Below are positions 1-10,145 of a stretch of DNA of 64,000 nucleotides, one piece after another. The notes under the pieces were generated by a model, which saw nothing but the letters and a program-made list of their open reading frames with translations, was not told where the DNA came from and did no database searches. Position 1 is the stretch's first letter. The number at the start of each line of letters is the position of its first letter. This stretch comes from Shimia thalassica (GTDB lineage: Bacteria; Pseudomonadota; Alphaproteobacteria; Rhodobacterales; Rhodobacteraceae), in the NCBI RefSeq assembly GCF_001458215.1, contig NZ_CYTW01000002.1, forward strand, positions 372,001 through 436,000, written 5' to 3'. A program made the translations under genes and the position numbers.

Positions 1-212
1 GACAGAACCAAGGGGGCACCTGCGTGATAGTGCCAGATTTCCGTGGCATCGACGGTGTGCCAATGGCTGCGTTCGCCCGCTTGCAACAGGAAAAAAATTG
101 CGGTGCCCGCGGGGCGTGCACCCGAGCCGCCCCCGATCCATGTCTGTCTATAGTGTCCGCCTTCGGGATGCGGTTCCAGTTGCAGGTGTGCGATGATGTC
201 GGCAGCGGTCAT
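1..212 (-). CDS. Cupin (DUF985/cupin_5) family protein, 5' part only
   Basis: The first 70 or so codons of a minus-strand gene that runs off the left edge. The start ATG at 212-210 has a GGAG about 8 nt upstream. The translation contains LxLEPHPEGGHYRQTW, followed by AGTAIFFLLQAGERSHWH and EIWHYHAGAPL, the hallmark of the DUF985 cupin family: a PHPEGGxYR loop, then the HWHxxDxxEIWHYHxG metal-binding-like strand. Function is not established for the family; these are small soluble beta-barrel proteins. The remainder of the gene lies outside the window. Confidence 0.8.
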   Translation of the reverse strand, partial: MTAADIIAHLQLEPHPEGGHYRQTWIGGGSGARPAGTAIFFLLQAGERSHWHTVDATEIWHYHAGAPLVL

Positions 213-328
213 GTGCGGTCTCCGGAGCAATCGGATTTGTGCCATTGTCGATGAGTGCGAAAGGAAAGTCATCCCGTAAAACGGCAGGTAAGGAGGGCAT
301 CAAATGTCATCCGCGGTTCATCAGTCCG

Positions 329-362
329 AAAAAAGAAAACCCCGCCAAAAAGGCAGGGTTTT
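329..362 (-). terminator. Rho-independent terminator downstream of eno
   Basis: On the minus strand, arms AAAACCCTGCC and GGCGGGGTTTT flank a five-T loop, with one G-U pair, and are followed by TTTTCTTTTTT. It begins about 30 bp after the eno stop and so ends the eno transcript. Confidence 0.8.
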
Positions 363-391
363 CCTAGAATGATCTGAATGTCAGAACGATC

Positions 392-1705
<1,314 letters not shown>

Positions 1706-1875
1706 TCATAGCAGGGGCGAGGCGAAAGTAAACGGTTGGGGGCGCTGTAAACGACAGGTTAGGGCTAACCGCGACAGTTTTGCCCGCAGGATGGTCAAAG
1801 TTTAGAGCGCCTGCATGACGAACCCACCAAGGCTGGCCCCTGATTGCTTAACCCCCTTGCGGGCACAGATGCAGA

Positions 1876-2775
1876 TCAATCTGCGGGGAACTCGGACTGG
1901 GGCAGGGGAACAGGCTTGGCCAGCTGTCGCTCTCGCAGGAAGGTATACAGACCGGACCCGATGATCAGCGCCGCGCCGGCAAGGGTGGGCAGGTCGGGAC
2001 GTTCACCAAAAACCACCACCCCGATAATGATCGAGAACAGCAGACGGCTATAGCGATATGGCGCAACAACCGAGGCTTCACCCAAGCGCATGGCCGTGAC
2101 AATGCCCCAATACCCCAAGGCCCCGAACAAGATGGCGCCAGCAAACATGGCGGCTTCGCCGGACCCGATGACACCCGCAGCTTTGGTCGTGAAAGGCATC
2201 ATCACCAGACCCGCAACAACCATTGAACCAAAGCCTTGCATCGACACAACGTAAGACGAGATGGACGGATCAAGGCGGCGCGTGACAAGGTCTCGCACAA
2301 CAATTGCAAACACCGCGATCAGGACAAGAAGGGTTGCCGGATCAAAGCCTGCCATGCCTGGGCGAATGATCAACAGCACGCCAATGAACCCCAGTCCAAT
2401 CGCGGTCCAGCGGCGCCATCCTACCTTTTCCCCAAGAAACAGAGCGGCCCCCATGGTGATGACCAGCGGCAAGGCTTGAAAAACGGCAGCAACGGTCGAA
2501 ATGTCCACAAGCGCCAACGCCGAAGCAAAGGCCATGGCGGCAACGGCCTCGCCAGCGGCCCGGATCAGGGGCAAGGTTTTCCATGCTTCGGGGGCGAAAA
2601 TCTTGTCTCCGCGTAGAACGGCCAAGGCTGCAAAAATCAAGGACGACCCCAGACCCAGCCAGATCAAAATCTGGCTTGTCGGCAGCGGATCAGAAAGCTG
2701 CTTGATAAACATGTCTTCGATCGTAAACCCTGCCATGGCAAAGACGACCAGTAAGATGCCTTGAATATTGTTCAT
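1876..2775 (-). CDS. DMT-superfamily (EamA) membrane transporter
   Basis: 299 residues from the ATG of MNNIQG; a longer in-frame reading from 2802 adds nine polar residues and is less likely because the hydrophobic helix starts immediately after MNNIQ. About ten predicted transmembrane segments are arranged as two EamA repeats, for example LLVVFAMAGFTIEDMFIKQL in repeat one and VMMPFT/AGAILFGALGYWGIVTAM in repeat two. The family exports metabolites or amino acids through the inner membrane; the substrate cannot be told from sequence. It stands alone between eno and the CorC-type gene. Confidence 0.88.
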   Translation of the reverse strand: MNNIQGILLVVFAMAGFTIEDMFIKQLSDPLPTSQILIWLGLGSSLIFAALAVLRGDKIFAPEAWKTLPLIRAAGEAVAAMAFASALALVDISTVAAVFQALPLVITMGAALFLGEKVGWRRWTAIGLGFIGVLLIIRPGMAGFDPATLLVLIAVFAIVVRDLVTRRLDPSISSYVVSMQGFGSMVVAGLVMMPFTTKAAGVIGSGEAAMFAGAILFGALGYWGIVTAMRLGEASVVAPYRYSRLLFSIIIGVVVFGERPDLPTLAGAALIIGSGLYTFLRERQLAKPVPLPQSEFPAD

Positions 2776-2898
2776 GTCACGGCTCCTGTACGCGCTCTCC
2801 AAATCACAAGCGGAATTTGCGCAACAGGATCAAGCACGATTTCAGACCACATGCCTGTGATTTTGTTGGGGCAGATATCACAGAACGTGATGGACCCG

Positions 2899-4233
2899 TC
2901 AGAGAGGCCTGATTTTCAGGACAGTGATGCGGTTGGCCTCACGCTCCATGACCTCGAAACGAAATCCGTGAAACGAAAACACCTGACCCACTGTCGGGAT
3001 CATCTGAGCCTCGTGGATCACCAGACCCGCAATGGTGTTCGCCTCTTCATCAGGCAGGGTCCAGTCCGTGGCCCGATTGAGATCGCGCAGGGTCATGGCG
3101 CCGTCAATCAGGTACTGGCCATCGTCGGATCGTGCAATTTCGGGTTCGTCGTCTGTATCAAACTCGTCGGTGATTTCGCCAACAATTTCCTCGAGGATAT
3201 CTTCGAGCGTGATCAACCCCTGCAATGACCCATATTCATCCACCACAAGGGCAAAATGCGAATGGCGGCGCAGGAATTCACGCATCTGATCGTCAAGCGA
3301 TGTGGTTTCCGGCACAAAATAGGGTTTCTTGAGAACCTCGGACAAATCGAAATTCAACAGACCTTCTTGCGTTGCCTCGGACTCTGACGCGCGACGATAC
3401 ATTGCCCGAAACAGGTCTTTGGCGTGGATCACGCCGATGATGTTTTCCGGATCGTCCTTGAACACAGGAAGACGGGTGTGATTGCTTTCAAGACACTGGT
3501 TCAGGATTTCCCGTGCGGGGCTGTTGGCATCAATCATTTCGATGCCAGAGCGGTGCAACATGATTTCTTCGATGGCACGTTCAGACAGATCAAGCGCGCC
3601 AAGAATGCGGTCGCGGTCTTCTTTTTCGACAATCCCTTCCGAGTGGCCCAGCTGAATCGCACCAGCGATTTCTTCGCGCACCGCCAGAATATGGCTGTCG
3701 GGGTCGGTTTTGACGCCAAATACCCGCAACACCAGCCGGACGAGCCAGCGCACGGCAGACACAACGGGCGCAAATAGGGTAACAAGGACGCCGATAGGAC
3801 GCGCAACCGAAGCCGCCGCAGCCTCGGGGGCGGTGATGGCATAGGTCTTGGGAAGAACTTCGGCGAAAATCAGGACAAGCAAAGTCATCACAAGCGTGGC
3901 CAGGGCCACGCCGGATTCGCCAAAGGCCCGCGTGAACAGGGCCGTGGCCAACGAGGCCGCCAGAATGTTGACGAGGTTGTTTCCCAAAAGCACGGACCCG
4001 ATCAGCCGTTCGCTGTCATCGGTGATGTCCAGCGCGCGTTGAGCCCCGCGATTGCCTTTGTCCGCTTGGGTTCTCAGCTTGCCGCGCGAGGCGGCAGTCA
4101 GGGCCGTTTCCGAGCCCGAGAAAAAGGCGGACAGAACCAAAAGGCCAATAATGGCGCTTGCTGTAATCCAGAAAGCGGAATCAAATGGGGTCGACGCGGC
4201 CAGTTCGGCCGTTTGGGTAACAGTTGTGCTCAT
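2899..4233 (-). CDS. Hemolysin/CorC-type CNNM transmembrane protein with CBS pair
   Basis: 444 residues from the ATG of MSTTVTQ; the upstream extension starts at TTG and is not favoured. Order of parts: a DUF21/CNNM membrane domain (residues about 20-190, with FFSGSETALTAASRGKL and RLIGSVLLGNNLVNILAASLAT), a CBS pair (about 200-335, with RLPVFKDDPENIIGVIHAKDLF and HFALVVDEYGSLQGLITLEDILEEIVGEI), and a C-terminal CorC_HlyC domain (about 350-430). The family is implicated in Mg2+/Co2+ efflux or homeostasis in the inner membrane. It follows xerD by about 48 bp in the same direction and may be co-transcribed with it. 'Hemolysin' is a historical name only. Confidence 0.93.
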   Translation of the reverse strand: MSTTVTQTAELAASTPFDSAFWITASAIIGLLVLSAFFSGSETALTAASRGKLRTQADKGNRGAQRALDITDDSERLIGSVLLGNNLVNILAASLATALFTRAFGESGVALATLVMTLLVLIFAEVLPKTYAITAPEAAAASVARPIGVLVTLFAPVVSAVRWLVRLVLRVFGVKTDPDSHILAVREEIAGAIQLGHSEGIVEKEDRDRILGALDLSERAIEEIMLHRSGIEMIDANSPAREILNQCLESNHTRLPVFKDDPENIIGVIHAKDLFRAMYRRASESEATQEGLLNFDLSEVLKKPYFVPETTSLDDQMREFLRRHSHFALVVDEYGSLQGLITLEDILEEIVGEITDEFDTDDEPEIARSDDGQYLIDGAMTLRDLNRATDWTLPDEEANTIAGLVIHEAQMIPTVGQVFSFHGFRFEVMEREANRITVLKIRPL

Positions 4234-4281
4234 GAAAAGGGTTATGGGGTGCGTGTTGTCTGCAATCAAGCACGTCGCGTT

Positions 4282-5214
4282 TTATTTCGAGGATTTTGCC
4301 AGCGGATGATGCGTATGCACCAATTCTCGCAACCGTTCGTCCAGAACATGGGTGTAGATTTCGGTTGTTGCCACATCCGCATGGCCCAGCAAGGTCTGAA
4401 TGGTGCGCAAATCCGCCCCGTTTGCCAGAAGATGTGTTGCAAATGCGTGGCGCAATGTGTGCGGTGTGACTTTGGCAGGAGACACACCACCCGCGACGGC
4501 CAGCTCCTTGATTAAAAGATAAAAGCGGTTGCGTGTTAGGTGGCCGAGTTTGCCACGCGATGGAAACAAAAACTTCGAGACGGGTTTTCCCTTTGCCCGT
4601 TTGTCGTCTTCGATCAAGTCGCGTGCTGCGATCCAGTCGGCCAAGGCGTCACGCGCAGGCGGGGACAGGGGCACCATGCGTTCCTTGTCGCCTTTGCCGC
4701 GGATCAACAACATGCGGGGGTCGCCCCGCGTTGACGACACAGGCAGCGACACAAGTTCGCTCACGCGCATTCCGGTGGCATAGAGCAACTCCAGCAAACA
4801 GGTGTTGCGCAAGCGGTCGTGATCGTTGCGCCCGTGTTGGCGGGCCGCCTGGAGCAGGTGATCCACTTCTGACATATCGAGCGTTTTTGGCAGACGCTGA
4901 TCCCGACCAGGGCCTTTGATCTGGATCGCGGGATTGTCCTCGCGCCATCCTTCTTCGAAGGCAAACCGAAACAATTGTTTAACCGCAGAGAGACGCCGAG
5001 CGCGGGTCGATTTCGCCAGCCCCTGTTCCTCACAGTGAATCAGATAGGCTTCGATGTCAGAACGGGAGAGGCTTGAAAAGCTCTGGCCTTGCATCTGTGT
5101 CCGCTCGGCAAAGTCGCGCAAATCCCGCGCATAGGCCTCTTGCGTGTTTTGGGCCGCACCGTGTTCTGCGGCCTGTGCATCCAGAAACGAAGTGATCCAG
5201 TAAACATCTTTCAT
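4282..5214 (-). CDS. xerD: Tyrosine recombinase XerD
   Basis: 310 residues. N-terminal SAM-like core-binding domain (about 1-95) followed by the catalytic domain. The full RKHRH/Y set is visible: R in ATGMRVSELVSL, K in RGKGDKERMVPL, HTLRHAFATHLL, the H in LLGHADVATTEIYTHV, and the nucleophile Tyr in the same motif. It works with XerC at dif to resolve chromosome dimers; the XerD rather than XerC call rests on overall sequence character. Its start is 3 bp from the stop of the upstream 504-residue gene. This is a core gene and not part of the island recombinase set at 27-33 kb. Confidence 0.9.
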   Translation of the reverse strand: MKDVYWITSFLDAQAAEHGAAQNTQEAYARDLRDFAERTQMQGQSFSSLSRSDIEAYLIHCEEQGLAKSTRARRLSAVKQLFRFAFEEGWREDNPAIQIKGPGRDQRLPKTLDMSEVDHLLQAARQHGRNDHDRLRNTCLLELLYATGMRVSELVSLPVSSTRGDPRMLLIRGKGDKERMVPLSPPARDALADWIAARDLIEDDKRAKGKPVSKFLFPSRGKLGHLTRNRFYLLIKELAVAGGVSPAKVTPHTLRHAFATHLLANGADLRTIQTLLGHADVATTEIYTHVLDERLRELVHTHHPLAKSSK

Positions 5215-5217
5215 GCG

Positions 5218-6732
5218 TCAGCCCCGCGTGTCGATGATCGCGGCCTGAAGCGCGGCCTGTCGCGCGGTATCTTCAAGCCCCACAGCGCGGAATATGGCCA
5301 GCGCATCGGTCAGAGAGGTCAGGTCGCCCTGGCTGCCGTCTGCCATCAAGGACATCGCGTGAAGAATGGCCTCTCCCAACTGGCCACGGGCCAGCATGGA
5401 TGACACTTCTTGTGGAACGCGGGCGCCGTGGAACCCGTCAGAGATGGCCCGATGCAGCGGGTCCGCCGGTGTGCGCGGGGGATTGCCAAGTGCCAAGCCC
5501 GCCAGAAAATCGCGCGGTCCCAGACGGGCGGCAGCTTCGTATTGTGGAGAGAGAAGTGCGATATCGCGGGCCAGCTTGTGAGACACGCCTGTCAGGTCGA
5601 GATCCAGAAGTGCGGCGCCAAAGATGCGGGCAAAGGGCACTTCGAGATGCACAGATTGTGCGGCAGACCATGCCTTGGGCAGGGTTTCGGCCACCCTGCG
5701 CGTGTCCTGATTGGCCAGCGCCTCGTCAAATTTCTGGATCGCTGCCACACGATCCCAGATCATGCCCGAGGCAGACGGTTTGCCTTCGCTATATATCCCT
5801 ATCAGACGGTTTTCGGGCAATGCGCCGGTGCGCGCCAATCGCTCGGCAGCTTCAAGTCGGGACTTCCAGCCTGCGGTGCTGCGAATATCCGCATGCGCAA
5901 AGGGGCGTGGCAAAGGAGATGTTGGCTGGTGCTCTCCGATCGCTTCATACAGTCGAAATGTAAGCGGCGTCGGCGAGCGGGGCGCGAACATCATGGGTTC
6001 GCCTTCAAACAGTTCGGGATCAAGGAACCTGAGAAGCAAAGCGTCTTCTTCCTCGGTCAACAGTCTCAAGGCGTTTGCCGTTTCCAGCGTCAGCGCCGCC
6101 GCATTCCAGTCTCCGGCGCGGGCGGTGCAAAAAATACGAGAGGCATAATCAGGGGACAAATGCGGCGCAGCCGTCAATGCCTGACAGGCGGCTTCTTCTT
6201 CTCCCATCAGAAGGGCCACATCGAACCATCGTTTGAACAACGGCGGCGTGGTTGGGCCGGACCGTTCGACAAGCGCAGAGGCTTGTTCAAGCGCGCCCAT
6301 TTCAATCAGCTTGTCAATGCGGGCCAAAAGAAACCTGTCGCCGCTTGCGGTATCCATCGGCGTGTTCGCCTCGGCCAGCAGCAACGTATAGAGCAGGGCC
6401 TGCATCGCCGGCATCAGCTCTGGTCGTTGACGCGAGATCAGGGCGGACACGCGGTTGGCATCGCTGTTTTGCCAAAGGGAATTGGGCAGCCCCGTCACAG
6501 AAGTGGGCAACAATCCAACGGCATCGCGTGCTGGCGCATCCAGCGTATCCACGGAAATGGGAGCGGAGACAGGGCCGCTGAGTACCGGTGGTTCGAACAC
6601 GGGTTGTCCCATGTCGATTGTCACTGTTGGCGTCTGGTCCAGCCACTCAATCGCCGACAAAGGTGCATTCTGGGCCATGGCCATGCCTGCGAAAAAGGCA
6701 AAACCGATGGCAAAAGGTGTCTTAGCTGTCAT
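5218..6732 (-). CDS. Exported conserved hypothetical protein (helical repeats)
   Basis: 504 residues starting MTAKTPFAIGFAFFAGMAMAQ, a clear signal peptide with an AMA-Q cleavage site. The ATG overlaps the TAA of the upstream 52-residue gene (ATGACAGCTAA), supporting this start over a longer in-frame reading to 6825. The rest is alanine/leucine-rich and mostly helical, resembling a tandem helical (TPR/Sel1-like) array, without catalytic motifs. It is likely periplasmic. It lies 3 bp before xerD. I recognise it only as a conserved alphaproteobacterial protein of unknown function. Confidence 0.8.
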   Translation of the reverse strand: MTAKTPFAIGFAFFAGMAMAQNAPLSAIEWLDQTPTVTIDMGQPVFEPPVLSGPVSAPISVDTLDAPARDAVGLLPTSVTGLPNSLWQNSDANRVSALISRQRPELMPAMQALLYTLLLAEANTPMDTASGDRFLLARIDKLIEMGALEQASALVERSGPTTPPLFKRWFDVALLMGEEEAACQALTAAPHLSPDYASRIFCTARAGDWNAAALTLETANALRLLTEEEDALLLRFLDPELFEGEPMMFAPRSPTPLTFRLYEAIGEHQPTSPLPRPFAHADIRSTAGWKSRLEAAERLARTGALPENRLIGIYSEGKPSASGMIWDRVAAIQKFDEALANQDTRRVAETLPKAWSAAQSVHLEVPFARIFGAALLDLDLTGVSHKLARDIALLSPQYEAAARLGPRDFLAGLALGNPPRTPADPLHRAISDGFHGARVPQEVSSMLARGQLGEAILHAMSLMADGSQGDLTSLTDALAIFRAVGLEDTARQAALQAAIIDTRG

Positions 6733-6880
6733 TGCCACTCTGCAATGTAACGGGGACACGGATTTCTTCCTGAGGTGCCGAAAAATCGGCGCCAAGGATT
6801 GGGCCGAGATAGGCGTATCCCACAAAAGCGATAGCGGCCAATACGATCAGCACAATAAGAAGGCGGAAGAGTCTGCCCAT
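6722..6880 (-). CDS. Small membrane-anchored protein, 52 residues
   Basis: Reading the minus strand from ATG 6880 gives 52 codons: MGRLFRLLIVLIVLAAIAFV, then a short tail GYAYLGPILGADFSAPQEE..., ending TAA at 6724-6722. One N-terminal transmembrane helix with an inside-positive start (R3, R6). Its stop overlaps the ATG of the exported 504-residue protein, so the two are translationally coupled. It sits divergently from aroK with about 120 bp between. It is a typical short conserved gene missed by length cutoffs; function unknown, possibly a partner of its downstream neighbour. Confidence 0.75.
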   Translation of the reverse strand: MGRLFRLLIVLIVLAAIAFVGYAYLGPILGADFSAPQEEIRVPVTLQSGNDS

Positions 6881-7002
6881 GGTTTACCCCAATTATCTTT
6901 GCCTGTTTTTTCCAACTTATAACTGGCCTTTTCCGCAATATCACGTCATTCAATGCCGAAAGATGAAATTTGGGCAAAGCTTGGCCGATTACGGAAGATG
7001 AA

Positions 7003-7551
7003 ATGGGATTATTGCTGAAAAAGACGGTGGTTCTTGTGGGCATGATGGGTGCCGGTAAAACCGCTGTGGGCCGTGCTCTTGCACAGCGTCTTGGCGTGCC
7101 GTTCCTCGATTCGGATGCCGAAATTGTAAAAGCTGCCAACATGTCTATCGCAGAGATTTTTGCGCGCGATGGCGAGCCCTTCTTTCGAAGCAAGGAAACC
7201 CAGATCATTGAACGTCTTCTGGACGAAGAACGCGGCATCCTGTCGACCGGTGGCGGCGCTTACCTGAGCGATACCAACCGTGCGATGATTTCCGAAAAAG
7301 GCGTCGCCGTTTGGCTGGACGCCGATCTGGATCTTTTGTGGAACCGCGTCCGTCATAAAGACACCCGTCCTTTGCTGCGGACGTCGAACCCCAAGGCGAC
7401 CCTGACCGAGATTTTTGACGCGCGCGTTCCTGTGTACGAATTGTCGGATTTGTCGGTCAAAGCGGATCCGCGATATTCAATTGACGACATGGCGGAACGC
7501 GTTGTGACCGCGCTTTTGAGCCGCCCGGATGTGTTGGAGAAGACCCCCTAA
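7003..7551 (+). CDS. aroK: Shikimate kinase
   Basis: Phosphorylates shikimate with ATP in the aromatic amino acid pathway. 182 residues from ATG 7003, with GGAAG upstream; a TTG 33 nt earlier is in frame but gives an atypical N-terminus. Walker A is GMMGAGKTAVG (residues about 13-23), the shikimate-binding region contains DSDAEI and FFRSKE, then LSTGGGAYL, and the lid region contains RHKDTRPLL. The stop codon abuts the aroB ATG, so the two are co-transcribed. Confidence 0.96.
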   Translation: MGLLLKKTVVLVGMMGAGKTAVGRALAQRLGVPFLDSDAEIVKAANMSIAEIFARDGEPFFRSKETQIIERLLDEERGILSTGGGAYLSDTNRAMISEKGVAVWLDADLDLLWNRVRHKDTRPLLRTSNPKATLTEIFDARVPVYELSDLSVKADPRYSIDDMAERVVTALLSRPDVLEKTP

Positions 7552-8664
7552 ATGGAAACGGTACACGTTGGATTGGGCGACCGCGCCTATGATATTCACA
7601 TTGGTCCGGGGCTGTTGGCCCAAGCTGGCGCTTTGATTGCGCCTGTGCTGAAACGCAAACAGGTCTGTGTTGTAACGGACGAAAACGTCGCCCAGTTGCA
7701 TGTCGAAACCCTGCGTGCCGGATTGGCCGAGGCCGGTATCTCGATGGAAGTTCTCGTTCTTCCAGCTGGGGAAAGCACCAAGAACTGGCCAAATCTTGAG
7801 CGCACTGTTGAATGGCTTCTGGAGCAGAAAGTCGAACGCCGCGACATGGTTGTGGCCTTTGGTGGTGGCGTGATCGGAGATTTGACCGGATTTGCAGCCG
7901 CTGTTTTGCGGCGCGGCGTGGGTTTTGTTCAGATCCCGACGTCGTTGCTGGCCCAGGTTGACAGCTCGGTTGGCGGCAAAACAGGCATCAATTCCAAGCA
8001 GGGCAAGAACCTGATCGGGGCCTTTCACCAGCCTGCGCTTGTGTTGGCCGATACCGAGGTTCTGGGCACGCTGACCGCGCGCGATTTTCTGGCCGGGTAT
8101 GGCGAGGTTGTAAAATACGGCCTGCTGGGCGACGCCAAATTCTTTGAATGGCTGGAAGAGCAGGGGCCCGCGTTGGCCTCTGGCGATATGGATGCGCGCA
8201 TTGCTGCGGTCAAACGGTCCTGCGAAATGAAAGCCGAGATTGTCGCGCGCGATGAAACCGAGCAGGGTGACCGCGCCCTTTTGAACCTCGGGCATACCTT
8301 CTGTCACGCGCTGGAAGCGGCAACCGGATATGGGGATCGGCTTTTGCATGGGGAAGGCGTGGCGATCGGCTGTGCTTTGGCCTTTGAGCTTAGCCACCGT
8401 CTGGGCCTGTGTTCGCAAGAAGAACCAAGCCGCGTGCGTGTGCATCTGAAAGAGATGGGCATGAAGGTCGACATGTCAGACATCGAGGGGGACCTGCCGG
8501 ATGCGGAAGGATTGCTCGAGTTGATGGGACAGGACAAAAAAGTTGTCGATGGTCAGCTGCGGTTCATTCTGGCGCGTGGGATCGGACAGTCTTTTGTCAC
8601 ATCCGACGTGCAGCGGGATGTTGTGAAAACCCTTCTTGAAGACGAGTTGGCACGCCGCGGATAA
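7552..8664 (+). CDS. aroB: 3-Dehydroquinate synthase
   Basis: Converts DAHP to 3-dehydroquinate with NAD+ and a divalent metal. 370 residues. Motifs: the NAD-binding GGGVIGDLTGFAAAVLRRG, PTSLLAQVDSSVGGKTGIN, the metal ligand Glu in GYGEVVKYGLLGD, and the metal His residues in LNLGHTFCHALEA and LLHGEGVAIG. Start and stop are typical. It follows aroK with no gap, the standard proteobacterial aroKB arrangement. Confidence 0.97.
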   Translation: METVHVGLGDRAYDIHIGPGLLAQAGALIAPVLKRKQVCVVTDENVAQLHVETLRAGLAEAGISMEVLVLPAGESTKNWPNLERTVEWLLEQKVERRDMVVAFGGGVIGDLTGFAAAVLRRGVGFVQIPTSLLAQVDSSVGGKTGINSKQGKNLIGAFHQPALVLADTEVLGTLTARDFLAGYGEVVKYGLLGDAKFFEWLEEQGPALASGDMDARIAAVKRSCEMKAEIVARDETEQGDRALLNLGHTFCHALEAATGYGDRLLHGEGVAIGCALAFELSHRLGLCSQEEPSRVRVHLKEMGMKVDMSDIEGDLPDAEGLLELMGQDKKVVDGQLRFILARGIGQSFVTSDVQRDVVKTLLEDELARRG

Positions 8665-8680
8665 TCAGATGACGCCAGAC

Positions 8681-8760
8681 GCCCCCATCGAGGGGGCTCT
8701 GGCCTCTGTCCGCTGTGCGGACCTGTGTAGCACTGCTCTGAGAGCGGTGTTTTTCTTTTT
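8681..8760 (+). terminator. Cluster of hairpins ending the aroKB transcript
   Basis: Three successive stems follow aroB: GCCCCC-ATCGA-GGGGGC at 8681-8697, GTCCGC-TGT-GCGGAC just after, and CACTGCTC-TGA-GAGCGGTG at 8731-8749. The last runs straight into TTTTTCTTTTT, so it is the Rho-independent terminator. The earlier stems may only stabilise the 3' end. Confidence 0.65.
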
Positions 8761-8875
8761 CAGGCCTTTGAAAACGCAGACAGAAAGCAGAAGTGTTACC
8801 GCGTCAAGGTGACATCTCTACTTTGTGTAACAATTGGGCAAATGTCCTCTTCAACGTTACGTTGGAGGAAAACGG

Positions 8876-10081
8876 ATGTCTTCATATTTAAAATCACACC
8901 CCACCCGCGACGGGTTTTTCGGCACTTACGGCGGGGCGGATCTGCCACCGGTATTGCAGCCTCATTTCGAAGAAATTTCAAAGGCCTATGACACGATTTC
9001 AAGATCGGCCGAATTTATCCGCGATCTGCGCTATATCCGTAAACACTTTCAGGGGCGACCAACCCCTGTTTCACATCTCAAGAACCTTTCGGACAGATGT
9101 GGCGGGGCCCAGATCTATGCCAAACGCGAAGATCTGAACCACACCGGCGCCCACAAACTCAATCACTGTATGGCCGAGGCCCTGTTGGCCAAACACATGG
9201 GGAAAACCAAACTAATGGCCGAAACGGGGGCAGGGCAGCATGGCGTTGCTTTGGCCACCGCTGCGGCCTATTTCGGGATGGAATGTGAAATTCACATGGG
9301 CGAGATTGATATCGCCAAAGAGGCCCCGAATGTCACCCGGATGAAGCTGTTGGGCGCTGAAGTTGTACCAGTTTGTTTTGGCGGGCGCTCGTTGAAAGAG
9401 GCTGTTGATTCCGCCTTTCAATCCTATGTGCCACAGGCCGAAACGGCGTTGTTTGCTATCGGGTCGGTTGTCGGACCGCACCCGTTTCCGATGATGGTGC
9501 GCAATTTTCAACATGTTGTCGGGATCGAAGCGCGCGAACAGTTTCTTGAAATGACAGGAGAGCTGCCTGACATGGTTGGTGCCTGTGTGGGCGGCGGGTC
9601 AAACGCGATGGGGCTTTTTGCAGGGTTTATCGATGATCCCGATGTGGCTTTGTATGGGGTTGAACCGCTGGGCACGTCGTCCAATCTCGGCGATCACGCC
9701 GCGACGCTCACCTACGGAGAAGACGGGGATATCCACGGGTTCCGCACGATGCTTCTTAAAGATGAAGCTGGAGAGCCCGCGCCGGTCCATACGGTGGCGT
9801 CTGGGCTGGACTATCCCGGTGTCGGGCCAGAGCATGCCTATCTCTATCGTTCGGGACGGGCGACCTATACGGCAGCAGATGACAAAGAGGCCCTGAAAGC
9901 CTTCTATGACCTGTCACGTCACGAAGGCATCATTCCTGCTTTGGAAAGTGCGCATGCCGTGGCTTTTGCAATGCGCGAAGCTGGCAAAAACCCTGGTAAA
10001 TCCATTCTGATCAACCTGTCAGGTCGCGGTGACAAAGACATCGATTATGTCACTGAAACCTATGGGTTCAGCGTCGACTGA
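8876..10081 (+). CDS. trpB: Tryptophan synthase beta chain (stand-alone copy)
   Basis: PLP enzyme that condenses indole with serine. 401 residues from ATG 8876, with GGAGG 8 nt upstream. The PLP lysine sits in HTGAHKLNH, catalytic Glu in ETGAGQHG, and the phosphate and cofactor loops are [12 protein letters not shown] and LSGRGDKD, so the active site is complete. The middle (COMM) region is rather divergent from canonical TrpB ([36 protein letters not shown]), and neither trpF nor trpA is next to it; neighbours are aroB and, convergently, pepT. It may be a second TrpB acting without TrpA, or the only copy relocated. Confidence 0.88.
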   Translation: MSSYLKSHPTRDGFFGTYGGADLPPVLQPHFEEISKAYDTISRSAEFIRDLRYIRKHFQGRPTPVSHLKNLSDRCGGAQIYAKREDLNHTGAHKLNHCMAEALLAKHMGKTKLMAETGAGQHGVALATAAAYFGMECEIHMGEIDIAKEAPNVTRMKLLGAEVVPVCFGGRSLKEAVDSAFQSYVPQAETALFAIGSVVGPHPFPMMVRNFQHVVGIEAREQFLEMTGELPDMVGACVGGGSNAMGLFAGFIDDPDVALYGVEPLGTSSNLGDHAATLTYGEDGDIHGFRTMLLKDEAGEPAPVHTVASGLDYPGVGPEHAYLYRSGRATYTAADDKEALKAFYDLSRHEGIIPALESAHAVAFAMREAGKNPGKSILINLSGRGDKDIDYVTETYGFSVD

Positions 10082-10107
10082 TAACATCCGAAAAGTGGAA
10101 ACAACGG

Positions 10108-10145
10108 CGCGCGCCGAGGGGAAACCCGAGGCGCGCGTTTTCGTT
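10108..10145 (+). terminator. Terminator between trpB and pepT
   Basis: Arms CGCGCGCC and GGCGCGCG (10108-10115 and 10130-10137) with a 14-nt loop, followed by TTTTCGTT. It ends trpB. The convergent pepT stop lies in the tail. Confidence 0.7.

Noticed and set aside
5410-6750. 446-codon plus-strand open frame opposite the exported protein
   Set aside because: Composition full of Arg/Gln/Gly, no domain, and the opposite strand has a coupled signal-peptide protein.
7477-8445. 322-codon minus-strand frame opposite aroK/aroB
   Set aside because: Antisense shadow of two well-identified genes.
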